Source: Pseudotabrizicola algicola | GTDB lineage: Bacteria > Pseudomonadota > Alphaproteobacteria > Rhodobacterales > Rhodobacteraceae | DNA: 64,000 nt | Assembly (NCBI RefSeq): GCF_010915705.1 | Contig: NZ_JAAIKE010000006.1 | Coordinates: 62,001-126,000 of the forward strand | Direction: 5' to 3' | In this document: positions 19,626 to 30,882 of the stretch, one piece after another | How the letters are laid out: each line of letters starts with the position of its first letter | Numbering within the stretch: the first letter of the stretch is position 1 | Notes under the pieces: generated by a model | Database searches by the model: none | Told to the model about the DNA's origin: nothing | What the model saw: the letters and a program-made list of their open reading frames with translations, nothing else | Position numbers and translations under genes: made by a program

Positions 19626-19679
19626 GCATGGTGTTACGCTGTGAGCCCTTCCTGCATGGTGTTACGCCGTGAGCCCTTC
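19626..19679. repeat. 28-bp-period tandem duplication at the folD 3' end
   Basis: Two 26-bp copies differing at one base (gcatggtgttacgc[t/c]gtgag, then cccttc) begin at 19626 and 19654. The right-hand copy contains the last codons and stop of folD; the left-hand copy lies beyond the stop. This looks like a local duplication of the gene end. Confidence 0.8.
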
Positions 19680-20552
19680 GGGCTCGGGCAACCCGTTTGC
19701 GCGGCAGCAGGCGGTCAGCGTATTGGCCAGCAGGCAGGCGATGGTCATCGGCCCCACCCCGCCCGGCACCGGCGTGATCGCCCCCGCCACGGCAGAGACG
19801 CCCGCGTAGTCCACATCGCCCACCAGCCGCGCCTTGCCGTCCCGCTCGATCCGGTTGATGCCGACGTCGATCACGGTGGCCCCGGGTTTCACCATATCGG
19901 CGGTGATCATCTCGGGGCGGCCCACGGCGGCCACCAGAATATCGGCGCCGCGGCACACCGCCGCCAGATCCCTCGTGCGGCTATGGGCAATCGTCACCGT
20001 GCAGCTGTCGCCGAGCAGAAGCTGCGCCATCGGCTTGCCCACGATGTTCGACCGCCCCACCACCACCGCCGACAGGCCCGAGAGCGACCCGTGATGCGCG
20101 CGCAGCATCATCAGACAGCCCAGCGGCGTGCAAGGCACCATCGCCTTCTGCCCCGTGCCCAGCAGCCCGACGTTCGAGATGTGGAACCCGTCCACATCCT
20201 TGGCCGGATCGATGGCATTGATGACCAGATCGGCATTCATGTGGGCAGGCAAGGGCAGTTGCACCAGAATGCCATGCACCTTCGGGTCGGCATTCAGCTC
20301 TGCGATCAGCGCCAGCAGATCGGCCTCGGCGGTCTCGGCGGGCAGCTTGTGCTCGAAACTGGCCATCCCGGCCTCGCGGGTCTGCACGCCCTTGTTGCGC
20401 ACATAGACCTGGCTGGCCGGGTCCTCGCCCACCAGAACCACGGCAAGCCCGGGGACGATCCCCTGTTCTTCGCCAAGACGGGCCACATGCGCCGCAACGC
20501 GCGCGCGCACATCGGCCGCAAAGGCCTTGCCGTCGATCACCTGTGCTGTCAT
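19662..20552 (-). CDS. folD: Methylenetetrahydrofolate dehydrogenase / methenyltetrahydrofolate cyclohydrolase
   Basis: FolD (296 residues) interconverts 5,10-methylene-, methenyl- and 10-formyl-THF with NADP in the cytoplasm. The start is the ATG complementary to 20550-20552 ([16 protein letters not shown]), behind AAAGGA. Conserved blocks are [66 protein letters not shown] and [16 protein letters not shown]. Chorismate mutase ends one base before the start and fhs is further upstream, so fhs-CM-folD is likely one transcript. Confidence 0.96.
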   Translation of the reverse strand: MTAQVIDGKAFAADVRARVAAHVARLGEEQGIVPGLAVVLVGEDPASQVYVRNKGVQTREAGMASFEHKLPAETAEADLLALIAELNADPKVHGILVQLPLPAHMNADLVINAIDPAKDVDGFHISNVGLLGTGQKAMVPCTPLGCLMMLRAHHGSLSGLSAVVVGRSNIVGKPMAQLLLGDSCTVTIAHSRTRDLAAVCRGADILVAAVGRPEMITADMVKPGATVIDVGINRIERDGKARLVGDVDYAGVSAVAGAITPVPGGVGPMTIACLLANTLTACCRANGLPEPEGLTA

Positions 20553-20553
20553 C

Positions 20554-20868
20554 TCAACTGTCCTTTCGCATGGAATCAGGTCCAAGCCGGTTTTCCTCGC
20601 GCGCGATCGACCAGTCGATCAGGCGCCGCCAGAGCTTTTCCACCAGATCGGGCGGCAGACCATGGGCCAGCGCATGCCGGCGCACATTGGCCACCACCTC
20701 TTCGACGCGGCTCCCGATCCGGGCGGGCAGATCGACCTCGGCCTTGATCTCGGCGGCGCGGTCGATATAGCCCGCACGTTCGGCAAAAAGCCGCACCAGA
20801 TCTTCATCCAGCCGGTCAATCTCGGCCCGGATATGGGCCATGGTTTCACATTCGGCAGGTTTGCGCAT
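20554..20868 (-). CDS. Chorismate mutase (AroQ type)
   Basis: A 104-residue all-helical AroQ chorismate mutase, converting chorismate to prephenate for Phe/Tyr synthesis. The start [21 protein letters not shown] follows a GGAAGGG-like site. Recognisable are [22 protein letters not shown], the catalytic Arg and Lys positions (Arg early in helix 1, [17 protein letters not shown]), and [14 protein letters not shown] near the end. It is a free-standing domain without a fused prephenate dehydratase. It sits between fhs and folD, a position with no obvious metabolic link. Confidence 0.9.
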   Translation of the reverse strand: MRKPAECETMAHIRAEIDRLDEDLVRLFAERAGYIDRAAEIKAEVDLPARIGSRVEEVVANVRRHALAHGLPPDLVEKLWRRLIDWSIAREENRLGPDSMRKDS

Positions 20869-20948
20869 CGGACCCTTCCCGTTAGACCCCCCCGACATAA
20901 AGCGCCGCCCGCCAAAGGGCAACGCGGGGAATTGCCTCAGAATCCGGC

Positions 20949-22625
20949 TCAGAACAGGCCTTCGACATCGCCATCCGCGTTCAGGCGGATCACCTCGGCC
21001 GAAGGCACGCGCGGCAATCCGGGCATGGTCATGATCTCGCCGCAGATCGCCACCACAAACCCCGCCCCCGCCGAAAGCCGCACCTCGCGCACCGGGATGC
21101 TGTGGCCGGTGGGCGCGCCGCGCACCGTCGGGTCGGTGGTAAAGCTGTATTGCGTCTTGGCGATGCAGACCGGCAAATGCCCATGCCCCGCCGCCTCCCA
21201 GGCCTTCAACTGGTCCACCACCGCCTTGTCGGCCACCACGGCCTCGGCATGGTAGATGCGTTTGGCGATGGTCTCGATCTTAGCCAGCAGCGGCATGGCA
21301 TCGGGATAGAGCGGCGCGAAATCGGCCACGCCGCTCTCGGCCAGCGCCACCACCTTGCGCGCCAGATCCTCGATCCCCGCGCTGCCCTGCGCCCAATGCT
21401 TGCACAACACCGCCTCGGCCCCTTGGGCGGCCACATAATCCTTCACCGCCTGAATCTCGGCCTCGGTATCGGTGGTGAAATGGTTGATCGCCACCACCAC
21501 CGGCACGCCAAAGCCCTTCACATTGGTGATATGGCGGCCAAGGTTGGGGCAGCCCGCCTGCACCGCAGCCACATTCTCGGTGCCCAGATCCGCCTTGGCC
21601 ACCCCGCCATTCATCTTCATCGCGCGCACCGTGGCGACAATGACCGCCGCCGCGGGGCGCAGGCCCGCCTTGCGGCACTTGATGTCAAAGAACTTCTCGG
21701 CCCCCAGATCGGCGCCAAAACCCGCCTCGGTCACCACATACTCCCCCAGCTTCAGCGCCGTGGTGGTGGCGATCACCGAATTGCAGCCATGCGCGATATT
21801 GGCAAACGGGCCGCCATGCACGAAGGCGGGGTTGTTCTCCAGCGTCTGCACCAGATTGGGCTGCATCGCATCTTTGAGCAGCACCGTCATCGCGCCGTCG
21901 GCCTTGATGTCGCGCGCGGTCACAGGCGTTTTCGCCCGCGTATAGGCCACCACGATATTGCCCAGACGCTCCTGCAGATCGTCCAGATCGCGCGCGAGGC
22001 ACAGAATGGCCATCACCTCCGACGCCACCGTGATGTCAAATCCGGTCTGGCGCGGAAAGCCGTTCGCCACACCGCCAAGGTTCACCACCACATCGCGCAG
22101 GGCGCGGTCGTTCATGTCCATCACCCGCCGCCACACCACGCGGCGCGCGTCGATATCCAGCGTGTTGCCCCAATAGATGTGGTTGTCGATCATCGCGGCG
22201 AGCAGGTTGTGCGCGCTGGTGATCGCGTGGAAATCGCCGGTGAAATGCAGGTTCATCTCTTCCATCGGCACCACTTGCGCCATGCCGCCGCCTGCCGCCC
22301 CGCCCTTCATGCCAAAGTTCGGGCCAAGGCTCGCCTCGCGGATGCAGACCACCGCCCGCTTGCCGATCCGGTTCAGCCCGTCGCCAAGCCCCACCGTGGT
22401 GGTGGTCTTGCCCTCCCCCGCCGGAGTGGGGTTGATCGCTGTCACCAAAATCAGCTTGCCGTCAGGCCGATCCTTCAGCCCGGCGATGAACGGCTGCCCG
22501 ACCTTGGCCTTGTCATGCCCATAGGGCAAAAGCGCCGCCTCGGGGATGCCCAGCTTTGCGCCGATGGCCTGAATCGGCAATTTCCTTGCCGCGCGGGCAA
22601 TCTCGATGTCGGACGCAAAGGCCAT
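20949..22625 (-). CDS. fhs: Formate--tetrahydrofolate ligase
   Basis: Fhs (558 residues, normal length) makes 10-formyl-THF from formate, THF and ATP. The ATP loop [16 protein letters not shown] starts at residue ~65. Other conserved stretches include [58 protein letters not shown], and near the end TKTQ-like [11 protein letters not shown]. The start follows GGGAGAGTGAC. Together with folD it gives a reversible path between formate and methylene-THF, useful in formaldehyde, glycine or purine metabolism. Confidence 0.97.
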   Translation of the reverse strand: MAFASDIEIARAARKLPIQAIGAKLGIPEAALLPYGHDKAKVGQPFIAGLKDRPDGKLILVTAINPTPAGEGKTTTTVGLGDGLNRIGKRAVVCIREASLGPNFGMKGGAAGGGMAQVVPMEEMNLHFTGDFHAITSAHNLLAAMIDNHIYWGNTLDIDARRVVWRRVMDMNDRALRDVVVNLGGVANGFPRQTGFDITVASEVMAILCLARDLDDLQERLGNIVVAYTRAKTPVTARDIKADGAMTVLLKDAMQPNLVQTLENNPAFVHGGPFANIAHGCNSVIATTTALKLGEYVVTEAGFGADLGAEKFFDIKCRKAGLRPAAAVIVATVRAMKMNGGVAKADLGTENVAAVQAGCPNLGRHITNVKGFGVPVVVAINHFTTDTEAEIQAVKDYVAAQGAEAVLCKHWAQGSAGIEDLARKVVALAESGVADFAPLYPDAMPLLAKIETIAKRIYHAEAVVADKAVVDQLKAWEAAGHGHLPVCIAKTQYSFTTDPTVRGAPTGHSIPVREVRLSAGAGFVVAICGEIMTMPGLPRVPSAEVIRLNADGDVEGLF

Positions 22626-22779
22626 GTCACTCTCCCATGTCAGGCATGCGCCTTTTGGCGGCGCTTGGCCCCAGTGTTACCGGGGCGCTTGCCCAAAACA
22701 CAGGCATTTCCGACATCCGGCCCACAAAATCCGCCGCATCCTGCCCCTGGGGCAGCACGGGACAGCGTGGCGGGCGACC

Positions 22780-23379
22780 TCACCCGCGCCGCGCCTCCGC
22801 CAGATGCGCCCAGACCCGCTGGTCAGGAATATGCAGGGCAATCGCCTCTCCCAGCGTGAAAACGCCCTCCCGCTCCACCCAGGCGGTGATGCCGCGCCGT
22901 CCCTTGGCGGCCTGCTTGAAGGCCTTGCCATAGCCGGGATGCGCCGCCTCGATCGGTTTGCCGGGCAGCACGCAGGGGCGGTTTTCCATATCGACCACCA
23001 GCGTCGCCCCGCCTTCGCCCTGCAGGCGTGACGACGGCGGCAGGCGGCTGAAATCGGACAGCCCCGCAATCACCATCGTGGCCCCCAAAAGCGCAGGGTC
23101 CAGCGATGCAAGCCCCATGCGCTGCGCGATCTCGGCCAGTTCCTCGGCCCCCAGAACCGAAAACTGCCGCGTGTTCCTGATCTCGGTGCCGCGCGGATAC
23201 TGCGCCTTCACGCGGCTGCAGGCGGGCCGCGTCAGCCCGCCATGCGCCTCCCCTTCGGGTCCGTCAAATCCGGCGCGCAACTGCGTCAGCGGTTCGGCCT
23301 GCAACTGGCGGTTCCGGTCAGGCACCACGCCCAGCCATGTGATCCGGCCCACAAATCCGCTGGGTTTCAACGCCGCCAT
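22780..23379 (-). CDS. MOSC domain-containing protein
   Basis: A 199-residue protein starting MAALKPSGFVG behind GAAGGAGGCAGGA; an ATG seven codons upstream would contain this ribosome site. The body fits a MOSC fold: LTQLRAGFDGPEGEAHGGLTRPACSR with one conserved cysteine, then RNTRQFSVLGAEELAEIAQRMGL and ENRPCVLPGKPIE. MOSC domains carry molybdenum-cofactor-linked sulfur chemistry; the role here is unassigned. It lies downstream of the ftsH terminator, so it likely has its own promoter. Confidence 0.82.
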   Translation of the reverse strand: MAALKPSGFVGRITWLGVVPDRNRQLQAEPLTQLRAGFDGPEGEAHGGLTRPACSRVKAQYPRGTEIRNTRQFSVLGAEELAEIAQRMGLASLDPALLGATMVIAGLSDFSRLPPSSRLQGEGGATLVVDMENRPCVLPGKPIEAAHPGYGKAFKQAAKGRRGITAWVEREGVFTLGEAIALHIPDQRVWAHLAEARRG

Positions 23380-23407
23380 TCCTGCCTCCTTCAAAGCCAT
23401 CCGACGA

Positions 23408-23443
23408 AAAAGCCCCGGAACCTGCGATGGTTCCGGGGCTTTT
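23408..23443 (-). terminator. Rho-independent terminator of ftsH
   Basis: A perfect 15-bp stem (aaaagccccggaacc at 23408-23422 with its complement 23429-23443) around a 6-base loop. On the minus strand the stem ends in TTTT followed by C and G. It lies 18 bp after the ftsH stop and 29 bp before the MOSC gene start. Confidence 0.9.
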
Positions 23444-23460
23444 GCAATCCGTGTCGTGTC

Positions 23461-25368
<1,908 letters not shown>

Positions 25369-25387
25369 GAAGCGTCTCCTCACATGT

Positions 25388-25411
25388 CCGCCGCCCGGGA
25401 CAGGGCGGCGG
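25388..25411 (-). promoter_or_regulatory. GC-rich hairpin in the ftsH leader
   Basis: A perfect 9-bp stem (ccgccgccc at 25388-25396 with gggcggcgg at 25403-25411) around a 6-base loop lies in the presumed 5' leader, about 7 bases ahead of the ribosome site. It has no U-run, so it is more likely an mRNA structure than a terminator. Confidence 0.45.
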
Positions 25412-25422
25412 TCTTATCCCCT

Positions 25423-25450
25423 AAGATAGACAGAACGGCGCTGGGTTCAA
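25423..25450 (-). promoter_or_regulatory. Likely RpoH (heat-shock) type promoter of ftsH
   Basis: On the minus strand TTGAAC and TATCTT are separated by 16 bases, with the -10 reading CTATCTTAG. This fits the alphaproteobacterial sigma-32 pattern (CTTGAA, 16-18 bases, CYATNT). FtsH is heat-shock controlled in many bacteria. The element overlaps the last bases of tilS, so ftsH has a promoter separate from tol-pal-tilS read-through. Confidence 0.55.
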
Positions 25451-26688
25451 TGCGATAACAGGAATAAGCCAAAACCTGCCGTCAATGTCGCAGTAATGTC
25501 TTGACGATCGGTTAACCCAAATCCCAGCGCCGGAACCGCCAGCAGCCGCCCGCCCTCCCAGACGGCCGGGGTCGTCACGGCCACCGCGCGCGCCAGCCCC
25601 GCGGCGCGCCAGTCCGGCACCTGCGCCAGCCCCTCGGCCCCCAGCGCGCGCACCACGCCCGGCCCCGTCCCCTGCACCTGCCAGCGCCCGTCCCAGACCG
25701 CGCCGAGCGGCACCTCCGGCCCGAGGCTGCGCGGCTCGCGCACCAGCACCGCCAGCCCCCCGCGCGGCATCATCCGGCAGCCGCCCAGCGTCGCGCTGCC
25801 CCCCGCGCCCAGCGCCGCCACCATCTGCGCCAGCCCCGCCGCCCGTGGCACATGCAGCGCGCCCGACATCCACATCACCGCCGCCTGCACCAGCCGCCGC
25901 GCCACCTCGCCCGGCAGCGCGGCAAAGCCCGCGCGGTCGATCTCCAGCGCCCCCGCACGCTCCACCACCAGCCGCGCCGCCGCATCAGCGACCAGCCCGC
26001 GCAAATCCGCCTGCACCGCTGCCAGATGCCGCGCCACCGCCGCCAGCCCCGGCGCGGTGATCCCCACCCCGGCCAGCCCCGCCAGCGCGCGCCGCATCTT
26101 CACACGGTCAAAGCCCGTGTCGTCATTGCTGGGGTCATCGACGAACCACAGCCCGCGGTCCTGCAAAAACCCCCGTAGCGCCGCGCGCGTCACCCCCAGA
26201 AACGGGCGCGCAAAGGCCACACCGCCTTGGGTCCACGCAGGCCGCATCCCGGCCAAGCCGTCCAGCCCCGCCGCCCGCGCCAGCCCCAGCAGCACGGTTT
26301 CCGCCTGATCGTCCGCCGTATGCGCCACCAGCACGGTGCCGATCCCGCCCGCCCGCGCCCAATCGGCAAGCAGCCCGTAGCGCGCCGCGCGCGCGGCCTC
26401 CATCAGGTTGCCCGCCACCGCGCCATGCTCCCAGCGCAGCACCGCATGCGGCAGGCCCAGCCCCGCACAGACCTGCCCCACCTGCACGGCCTCTGCCGCC
26501 GCTTCACGCCGCAGGCCGTGATCCACCGTGGCCACTGCCAAGGGCCGCGCCGCCACCCCCGCCAGCAGATGCAGCATCGCCATCGAATCGCCGCCGCCCG
26601 ACACGGCAAGCCCCACAACCCCCTCCCCCGGAACGGAAGAAAGCGCCCGTCGGGCGCTTTCCATCAGATCCGGGCCTTGCGGGCTCAC
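25447..26688 (-). CDS. tilS: tRNA(Ile)-lysidine synthase
   Basis: TilS (413 residues) modifies C34 of tRNA-Ile(CAU) with lysine and ATP so that AUA is read as isoleucine. The PP-loop SGGGDSMAML is at 30-39. HTADDQAETVLLGLARAAG and RPFLGVTRAALRGFL follow, and FVDDPSNDD is typical. I take the GTG at 26686-26688 because it overlaps the cpoB stop (GTGA). An ATG eight codons on is an alternative. The C-terminal part is family-like but diverged. A strong 10-bp hairpin overlaps its first codons. Confidence 0.92.
   Translation of the reverse strand: MSPQGPDLMESARRALSSVPGEGVVGLAVSGGGDSMAMLHLLAGVAARPLAVATVDHGLRREAAAEAVQVGQVCAGLGLPHAVLRWEHGAVAGNLMEAARAARYGLLADWARAGGIGTVLVAHTADDQAETVLLGLARAAGLDGLAGMRPAWTQGGVAFARPFLGVTRAALRGFLQDRGLWFVDDPSNDDTGFDRVKMRRALAGLAGVGITAPGLAAVARHLAAVQADLRGLVADAAARLVVERAGALEIDRAGFAALPGEVARRLVQAAVMWMSGALHVPRAAGLAQMVAALGAGGSATLGGCRMMPRGGLAVLVREPRSLGPEVPLGAVWDGRWQVQGTGPGVVRALGAEGLAQVPDWRAAGLARAVAVTTPAVWEGGRLLAVPALGFGLTDRQDITATLTAGFGLFLLSH
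26639..26661 (-). promoter_or_regulatory. Hairpin at the start of tilS coding region
   Basis: A perfect 10-bp stem (gaaagcgccc at 26639-26648, gggcgctttc at 26652-26661) with a 3-base loop covers codons of the segment SARRALSS just downstream of the cpoB/tilS junction. On the minus strand it is followed by TTCCG. It could limit read-through or translation of tilS. Confidence 0.4.
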
Positions 26689-27569
26689 TGGCACTGATAC
26701 CCCTGCATCGCAAGCTGCGCCTGCGTGGCCGAAATGCTGCCCGGATAGCGGGTGCCGACTTCGGCCAGCGTGACACATGCCTCGGGCGTCTGCCCCAGAA
26801 CGGCCAGCGACTCGCCCAGCCGCAGCAGGGCATCGGCGGCAAAGGCGCCATCCGGGTTCACCGAAAACGCCTCCAGATAGGCCCGCGCCGCATTCGACGT
26901 CTCGCCCAACTGTTCCAAAGCCTCGCCCCGGCGGAACTGCGCCTCCTGTCCTAGCGGCGAGCCAGGATAGGATTGGGTAAAGGTCGCAAAGAGGTCCGCG
27001 GCGGTGCGAAAGTCACCTTGACCGAGCACCGCCTGGGCCCGGTCGAAATCTGCCTGCTCGCCAATTGCCAATTCCGCGCCGCCCGCAATGGCTCCGCCGA
27101 CCGGCGGCACCGAGGGTTCCTCGATCACCACCGCATTCGGCGGCTGCGAAGGCACCACCGCCGCCGTGCCGCCCGTGGCAGCCCCCGCGCCCATATCGCC
27201 GCCCAGAAGCGGGGTCGTGCCGACCGTCGCCAGATCACAGCCCGGCGTCACCTCGCAAAGCCGGAACTCCAGATCGCCGATCCGGTTGGTGCCATCGCTG
27301 ATGACGCGGTTCAGCCGCATCTCGATATCCTCGGCCCGCGCGGTCAGCCGCGAAAGCTCGGCCTCCAGCGTGTCCATGCGCTGCAAGGCCGATCCGCCCG
27401 CCATTGCGCCGCCCGAGGCCCCGGTCTGCACCAGTTCCGTTTTCAGCCGGTTGAACTCGGCCGAAAGCGACCCAAGCTCGGCCCGGATATCGGCCAGCGT
27501 CTGGGGGTTGGCCTGCGCGAACGCAGGCCCCGCCATCAGCACAAAGGCCATCAAAACCCCGCGCAGCAT
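26685..27569 (-). CDS. cpoB: Cell division coordinator CpoB (YbgF)
   Basis: A 294-residue periplasmic protein. The signal peptide ends at AFAQA (~19). Residues ~25-100 are a coiled coil (LADIRAELGSLSAEFNRLKTEL, and MDTLEAELSRLTARAEDIEMRL). A low-complexity Gly/Pro linker follows. The C-terminal TPR block (ADFDRAQAVLGQGDFRTAADLF, then SPLGQEAQFRRGEAL) matches CpoB, which links the Tol-Pal machine to peptidoglycan synthesis. It follows pal by 4 bases and precedes tilS by overlap, the usual end of tol-pal. Confidence 0.93.
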   Translation of the reverse strand: MLRGVLMAFVLMAGPAFAQANPQTLADIRAELGSLSAEFNRLKTELVQTGASGGAMAGGSALQRMDTLEAELSRLTARAEDIEMRLNRVISDGTNRIGDLEFRLCEVTPGCDLATVGTTPLLGGDMGAGAATGGTAAVVPSQPPNAVVIEEPSVPPVGGAIAGGAELAIGEQADFDRAQAVLGQGDFRTAADLFATFTQSYPGSPLGQEAQFRRGEALEQLGETSNAARAYLEAFSVNPDGAFAADALLRLGESLAVLGQTPEACVTLAEVGTRYPGSISATQAQLAMQGYQCQ

Positions 27570-27573
27570 CAGC

Positions 27574-28119
27574 TTACATCCCCGCGCCCATCGAGAGCAC
27601 GGTCACCGCGCGGCGGTTCTGCGCATAGCAGGCTTCCGACGAACAGACTTCCACCGGACGCTCCTTGCCATAGCTGACGGTGCGCATCCGGTTGGCCGGA
27701 ACGCCCTGCGAAATCAGGTAGTTCTGCACCGAAGCCGCACGGCGCGCGCCCAGCGAGAGGTTGTACTCGCGGGTGCCCTGCTCGTCGGCATGGCCTTCGA
27801 TGATCACGGCATAGCTGCTGTTGGTCATCAGCCATTGCGCCTGCCCCGACAGCACCTGACGGCCCTGGTCGGTCAGCGTGTGCTGGTCCACGGGGAACAG
27901 CACGCGGTCACCGACGCGCTGGTTGAAATAGGCGATCGAACGCGGATCATTCGGATCACCCAGACCCGTGGTGTCCACGAAACCGCCGCCCATGCCGGCA
28001 CCGCCCGCGCCACCCGCACCACCGGCTCCGGCACCGCCAGCGCCAAAACGGTCAGGGTTGTTACAGGCTGCCAGTCCGAACGCGGCAACAAGCAGAAGGG
28101 CCTTGGGAAGAAGCGACAT
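27574..28119 (-). CDS. pal: Peptidoglycan-associated lipoprotein Pal
   Basis: A 181-residue outer-membrane lipoprotein. The start MSLLPKALLLVAAFGLAAC (Cys19, lipobox LAAC) follows AAGGAAAT; the in-frame ATG 11 codons upstream puts extra charge before the signal peptide. A Gly/Ala-rich linker (about residues 27-48) precedes the OmpA-like domain: YFNQRVGDRVLFPVDQHTL, then IEGHADEQGTREYNLSLGARRA and RTVSYGKERP, which contact diaminopimelate in peptidoglycan. It carries two C-terminal cysteines (VCSSEACYAQNRRAV), as usual. Confidence 0.96.
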   Translation of the reverse strand: MSLLPKALLLVAAFGLAACNNPDRFGAGGAGAGGAGGAGGAGMGGGFVDTTGLGDPNDPRSIAYFNQRVGDRVLFPVDQHTLTDQGRQVLSGQAQWLMTNSSYAVIIEGHADEQGTREYNLSLGARRAASVQNYLISQGVPANRMRTVSYGKERPVEVCSSEACYAQNRRAVTVLSMGAGM

Positions 28120-28180
28120 GGTGTATTTCCTTTTCTTGGCTCGATTGGCCATAGCGTATCAGATGTGTCGTGACCTGTGA

Positions 28181-28204
28181 ATCGGCCCCTTAGCGGGGGC
28201 CGAT
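28181..28204 (-). promoter_or_regulatory. Hairpin between tolB and pal
   Basis: A perfect 9-bp stem (atcggcccc at 28181-28189 and ggggccgat at 28196-28204) with a 6-base loop, in the 103-bp gap between tolB and pal. It has no U-run. It may be an mRNA processing or stability element that sets Pal level apart from TolB. Confidence 0.4.
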
Positions 28205-28222
28205 CCGGCCACGCGCGGAAGA

Positions 28223-29560
28223 TCAGGGCAGCAAGGGCGACCACGCCGGGTCAGAGGCTGCGCCCTCGGTCGGGATCTGGCGCAGGTTGCGCCCCGAGAT
28301 ATCCACCGAATACAGCGCCGCCTGTCCGCCCGCACCGCTGGTCTCGCGGGTGAACATGATCACCCGCCCGTTCGGCGCCCAGGTCGGGCCTTCGTCAAGG
28401 AAGGACGCGGTCAGCAAGCGCTCCTCGCGGCCATCGGTGCGCATCACGCCGATGTGGAACCGGCCCTGATGCTGCTTGGTAAAGGCAATCATGTCACCGC
28501 GCGGCGACCAGACCGGGGTGCTGTAGCGCCCCTGCCCCGCCGAAATCCGCCGCGCCTCGCCGCCGCTGGCGGGCATGATATACAGCTGCTGCGACCCCGA
28601 ACGGTCACTTTCGAACACGATCTGGCTGCCATCGGGGCTGAAGCTCGGCGCGGTCTCGATCGAGGGCGCGTTGGTCAGCTGCACCAGATTGCCCGATCCC
28701 AGCGTCAGCATGTAGAGGTCCGAGTTGCCGCCCCGCTCGAGGCTGAACACCACCCGCCCGCCATCGGGCGAGAAGCGCGGCGCAAAGGTCATGGTGCCGG
28801 GCTGCTCGGCCAGCGTCTGGGTGCGCAAGGAGCCGACATCCATCAGCGTGATGCGCGGAAAGCCGGTCTGATAGCTGGTGAACAGGATACGGTCGCCACT
28901 GGGCGAGAAACGCGGTGCCAGCACGATGGAACTGCTGTCCGTCAGATACTGCACATTCGCGCCGTCATAATCCATAACCGCCAGCCGCTTCAGCCGGTTG
29001 TTCTTCGGCCCCGACTCGCTCACGAAGACAACGCGCGAGTCAAAATAGCCGCCCTCGCCGGTGATCCGGCTATAGGCCGCATCGGCCACCTTGTGCGCCA
29101 TGCGCCGCCACGTCTGCGGCGTGCCGGCAAATTGCAGCCCCTCGCCCAGTTGCTGGCCGCTGAACACGTCGAACAGGCGGAACTTCACCACGATCCGCCC
29201 GCCCGAAACCGTTACCGCGCCGGTAATCACCGCCTGCGCGTTGATCGCCTTCCAGTCCTCATAGGCGATGGAACTGTCAAAGCTGCTGATGCGGCTGATA
29301 TGCGCCTCGCGCGGGATCTCGCGGAACAGCCCCGTCCCCGACAGGTCGGCGGCGATCACGCGGGCGATGTTGCGGGCATATTCCCCCGCCCCGCCCTCGT
29401 CGACGAAATCCGGCACCGCAAAGGGCAGCGGCTCGATCACCCCTTCGGTGATTTCGATGCGCAAAGGCCCCGATTGCGCCTGCGCCGGGGCCTGCAGCCC
29501 GAACAGGCCCATCAGGGCGATGGCAAGAACGGGAAGAGACAAATGTTTTACTGTCATCAT
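28223..29560 (-). CDS. tolB: Tol-Pal system protein TolB
   Basis: A 445-residue periplasmic protein. A cleavable signal peptide ends at APAQAQ (~25). The N-terminal domain ([38 protein letters not shown]) is followed by a six-bladed propeller with repeated WD-like motifs ([60 protein letters not shown]). It interacts with Pal and TolA. Double ATG; I take the first at 29558-29560. The annotated frame extends 84 codons upstream without homology. Confidence 0.96.
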   Translation of the reverse strand: MMTVKHLSLPVLAIALMGLFGLQAPAQAQSGPLRIEITEGVIEPLPFAVPDFVDEGGAGEYARNIARVIAADLSGTGLFREIPREAHISRISSFDSSIAYEDWKAINAQAVITGAVTVSGGRIVVKFRLFDVFSGQQLGEGLQFAGTPQTWRRMAHKVADAAYSRITGEGGYFDSRVVFVSESGPKNNRLKRLAVMDYDGANVQYLTDSSSIVLAPRFSPSGDRILFTSYQTGFPRITLMDVGSLRTQTLAEQPGTMTFAPRFSPDGGRVVFSLERGGNSDLYMLTLGSGNLVQLTNAPSIETAPSFSPDGSQIVFESDRSGSQQLYIMPASGGEARRISAGQGRYSTPVWSPRGDMIAFTKQHQGRFHIGVMRTDGREERLLTASFLDEGPTWAPNGRVIMFTRETSGAGGQAALYSVDISGRNLRQIPTEGAASDPAWSPLLP

Positions 29561-29672
29561 GGCCTCGGGTTGTCCTCGGTCTGTTGCGGGCAGCATAACG
29601 CAGCCATCGCCGGGGTAAGGGGGAAAACGAAGGGCAAAACCCCCGTTTGGGCAAGTTCTGGCGCAAACGTGA

Positions 29673-30857
29673 TCATCTGACCCGCATCCCGTCAGGGTTG
29701 AACACCAGTTCCATCTCGCGCCACTGGTCGTATTTCTCGGGCGGCAGCGGGAAACCGCGCGCGCCGCAACGGATGATCGCGCGCCGCGCCGCTTCAAACG
29801 CACCGCGCGCACCGGCCTCCGATCCGCCGGTCGAACTCACCAGACGGATCGAGCCTGCATCCGGCACGCCGTTCTGCGCCACCGAGACGAAAACCACCAC
29901 CGTGGTGTTCAGCGCATCCGACGACAGGCTGCCCACGTTCCAGCACTGCTGCACCGCCACCCGCAGGGCATCGCGCTCGCCGCTGGTCATCGGCGGCCCG
30001 ACAGGCGCATTGGTCGCCCCGCCGGTCGGCGCGGGCTCTTCGGCGGCCAGCGCCTCGGCCAGCGCGGCGGCCACCGCATCGGCATTGCTGTCAGGCGCGG
30101 GGGTCGGGGTCGGCGTCGGTGTAGGCGTCGGCGTCGGCCGCGCGGTTTCCACCGGCGGGGCCTCGCTGCGCACGGGGCGGCCACGCGGGCGCGGACTGCT
30201 CGGCGGCGCGCCAGAGGCGACCACCTCCTCGTTGCGGTTGGCTTCCGTCTCCAGCACGGTGCCCGCTTCTTCGGGCTGCGCCTCGGGGCGCTCGGGCTCC
30301 ACGATCTCGGGCGCTTCCACCGGATCGGGCGTCACCGCCTCCACGGGGGCCTCGGCCACCTCCACCGCAGGCGCGGGCGCATCCACCGGCACCGGGGCCA
30401 CGCGCGGCGCGGGCTTGGGCCGCGGGCTGCTGGTCGGCGGCAGCGGCACTTCGGGGATGGGGTCGGGATTCACCGGCAAGGGCAAGGCATCGGCCACGCC
30501 GTTGTTTTCCGGCAAGGCCTCTGGCGCCGGCACCGGCTCGGGCGCGGGCGGCGGCGTCTGGCTCGGCGCGGGCAGGTCCGGCACCACCGGCGGCGGCGGC
30601 TCGACCGCGGGCGCAGGCACGGGCTCGGGTGCAGGGGCAGGCGCGGGCGGCTCGGGCGCGGGTTCTGCCGCAGGCGCAGGCTCGGGCGTCGAGGGCGCGG
30701 CGGCCACCATCGCATCGAACTCGGCGGCCGAGATCAGCGACACCTCTGCCACCTCCACCGCCGCGGGTTCCTGACGCGCAAACAGCCAATCCCCCAGAAT
30801 CACCCAGAGGATCAAAGCCGCATGGCCAGCGCCAGATATGACTGTGCCCGTCTGCAT
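29673..30857 (-). CDS. tolA: Cell-envelope protein TolA (Pro-rich)
   Basis: A 394-residue protein in the tolA position. One membrane helix ([16 protein letters not shown], ~12-27) is followed by a long, low-complexity region (~50-255) rich in Pro, Ala, Glu and Val, ending in a TP dipeptide run (residues ~240-252). The C-terminal ~110 residues form a compact domain ([21 protein letters not shown], and [21 protein letters not shown]), typical of TolA/TonB energising domains with a conserved cysteine pair. E. coli TolA has an Ala/Lys helical stalk; here the stalk is Pro-rich, as in several alphaproteobacteria. Confidence 0.88.
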   Translation of the reverse strand: MQTGTVISGAGHAALILWVILGDWLFARQEPAAVEVAEVSLISAAEFDAMVAAAPSTPEPAPAAEPAPEPPAPAPAPEPVPAPAVEPPPPVVPDLPAPSQTPPPAPEPVPAPEALPENNGVADALPLPVNPDPIPEVPLPPTSSPRPKPAPRVAPVPVDAPAPAVEVAEAPVEAVTPDPVEAPEIVEPERPEAQPEEAGTVLETEANRNEEVVASGAPPSSPRPRGRPVRSEAPPVETARPTPTPTPTPTPTPAPDSNADAVAAALAEALAAEEPAPTGGATNAPVGPPMTSGERDALRVAVQQCWNVGSLSSDALNTTVVVFVSVAQNGVPDAGSIRLVSSTGGSEAGARGAFEAARRAIIRCGARGFPLPPEKYDQWREMELVFNPDGMRVR

Positions 30858-30882
30858 TGCGCGCGCGTTTTCCCAATCGGCC

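Noticed and set aside
30091-30876. A frame antiparallel in phase with tolA rich in Arg/Gly
   Set aside because: A frame-shifted shadow of the Pro/Ala/Glu-rich TolA stalk; no ribosome site.
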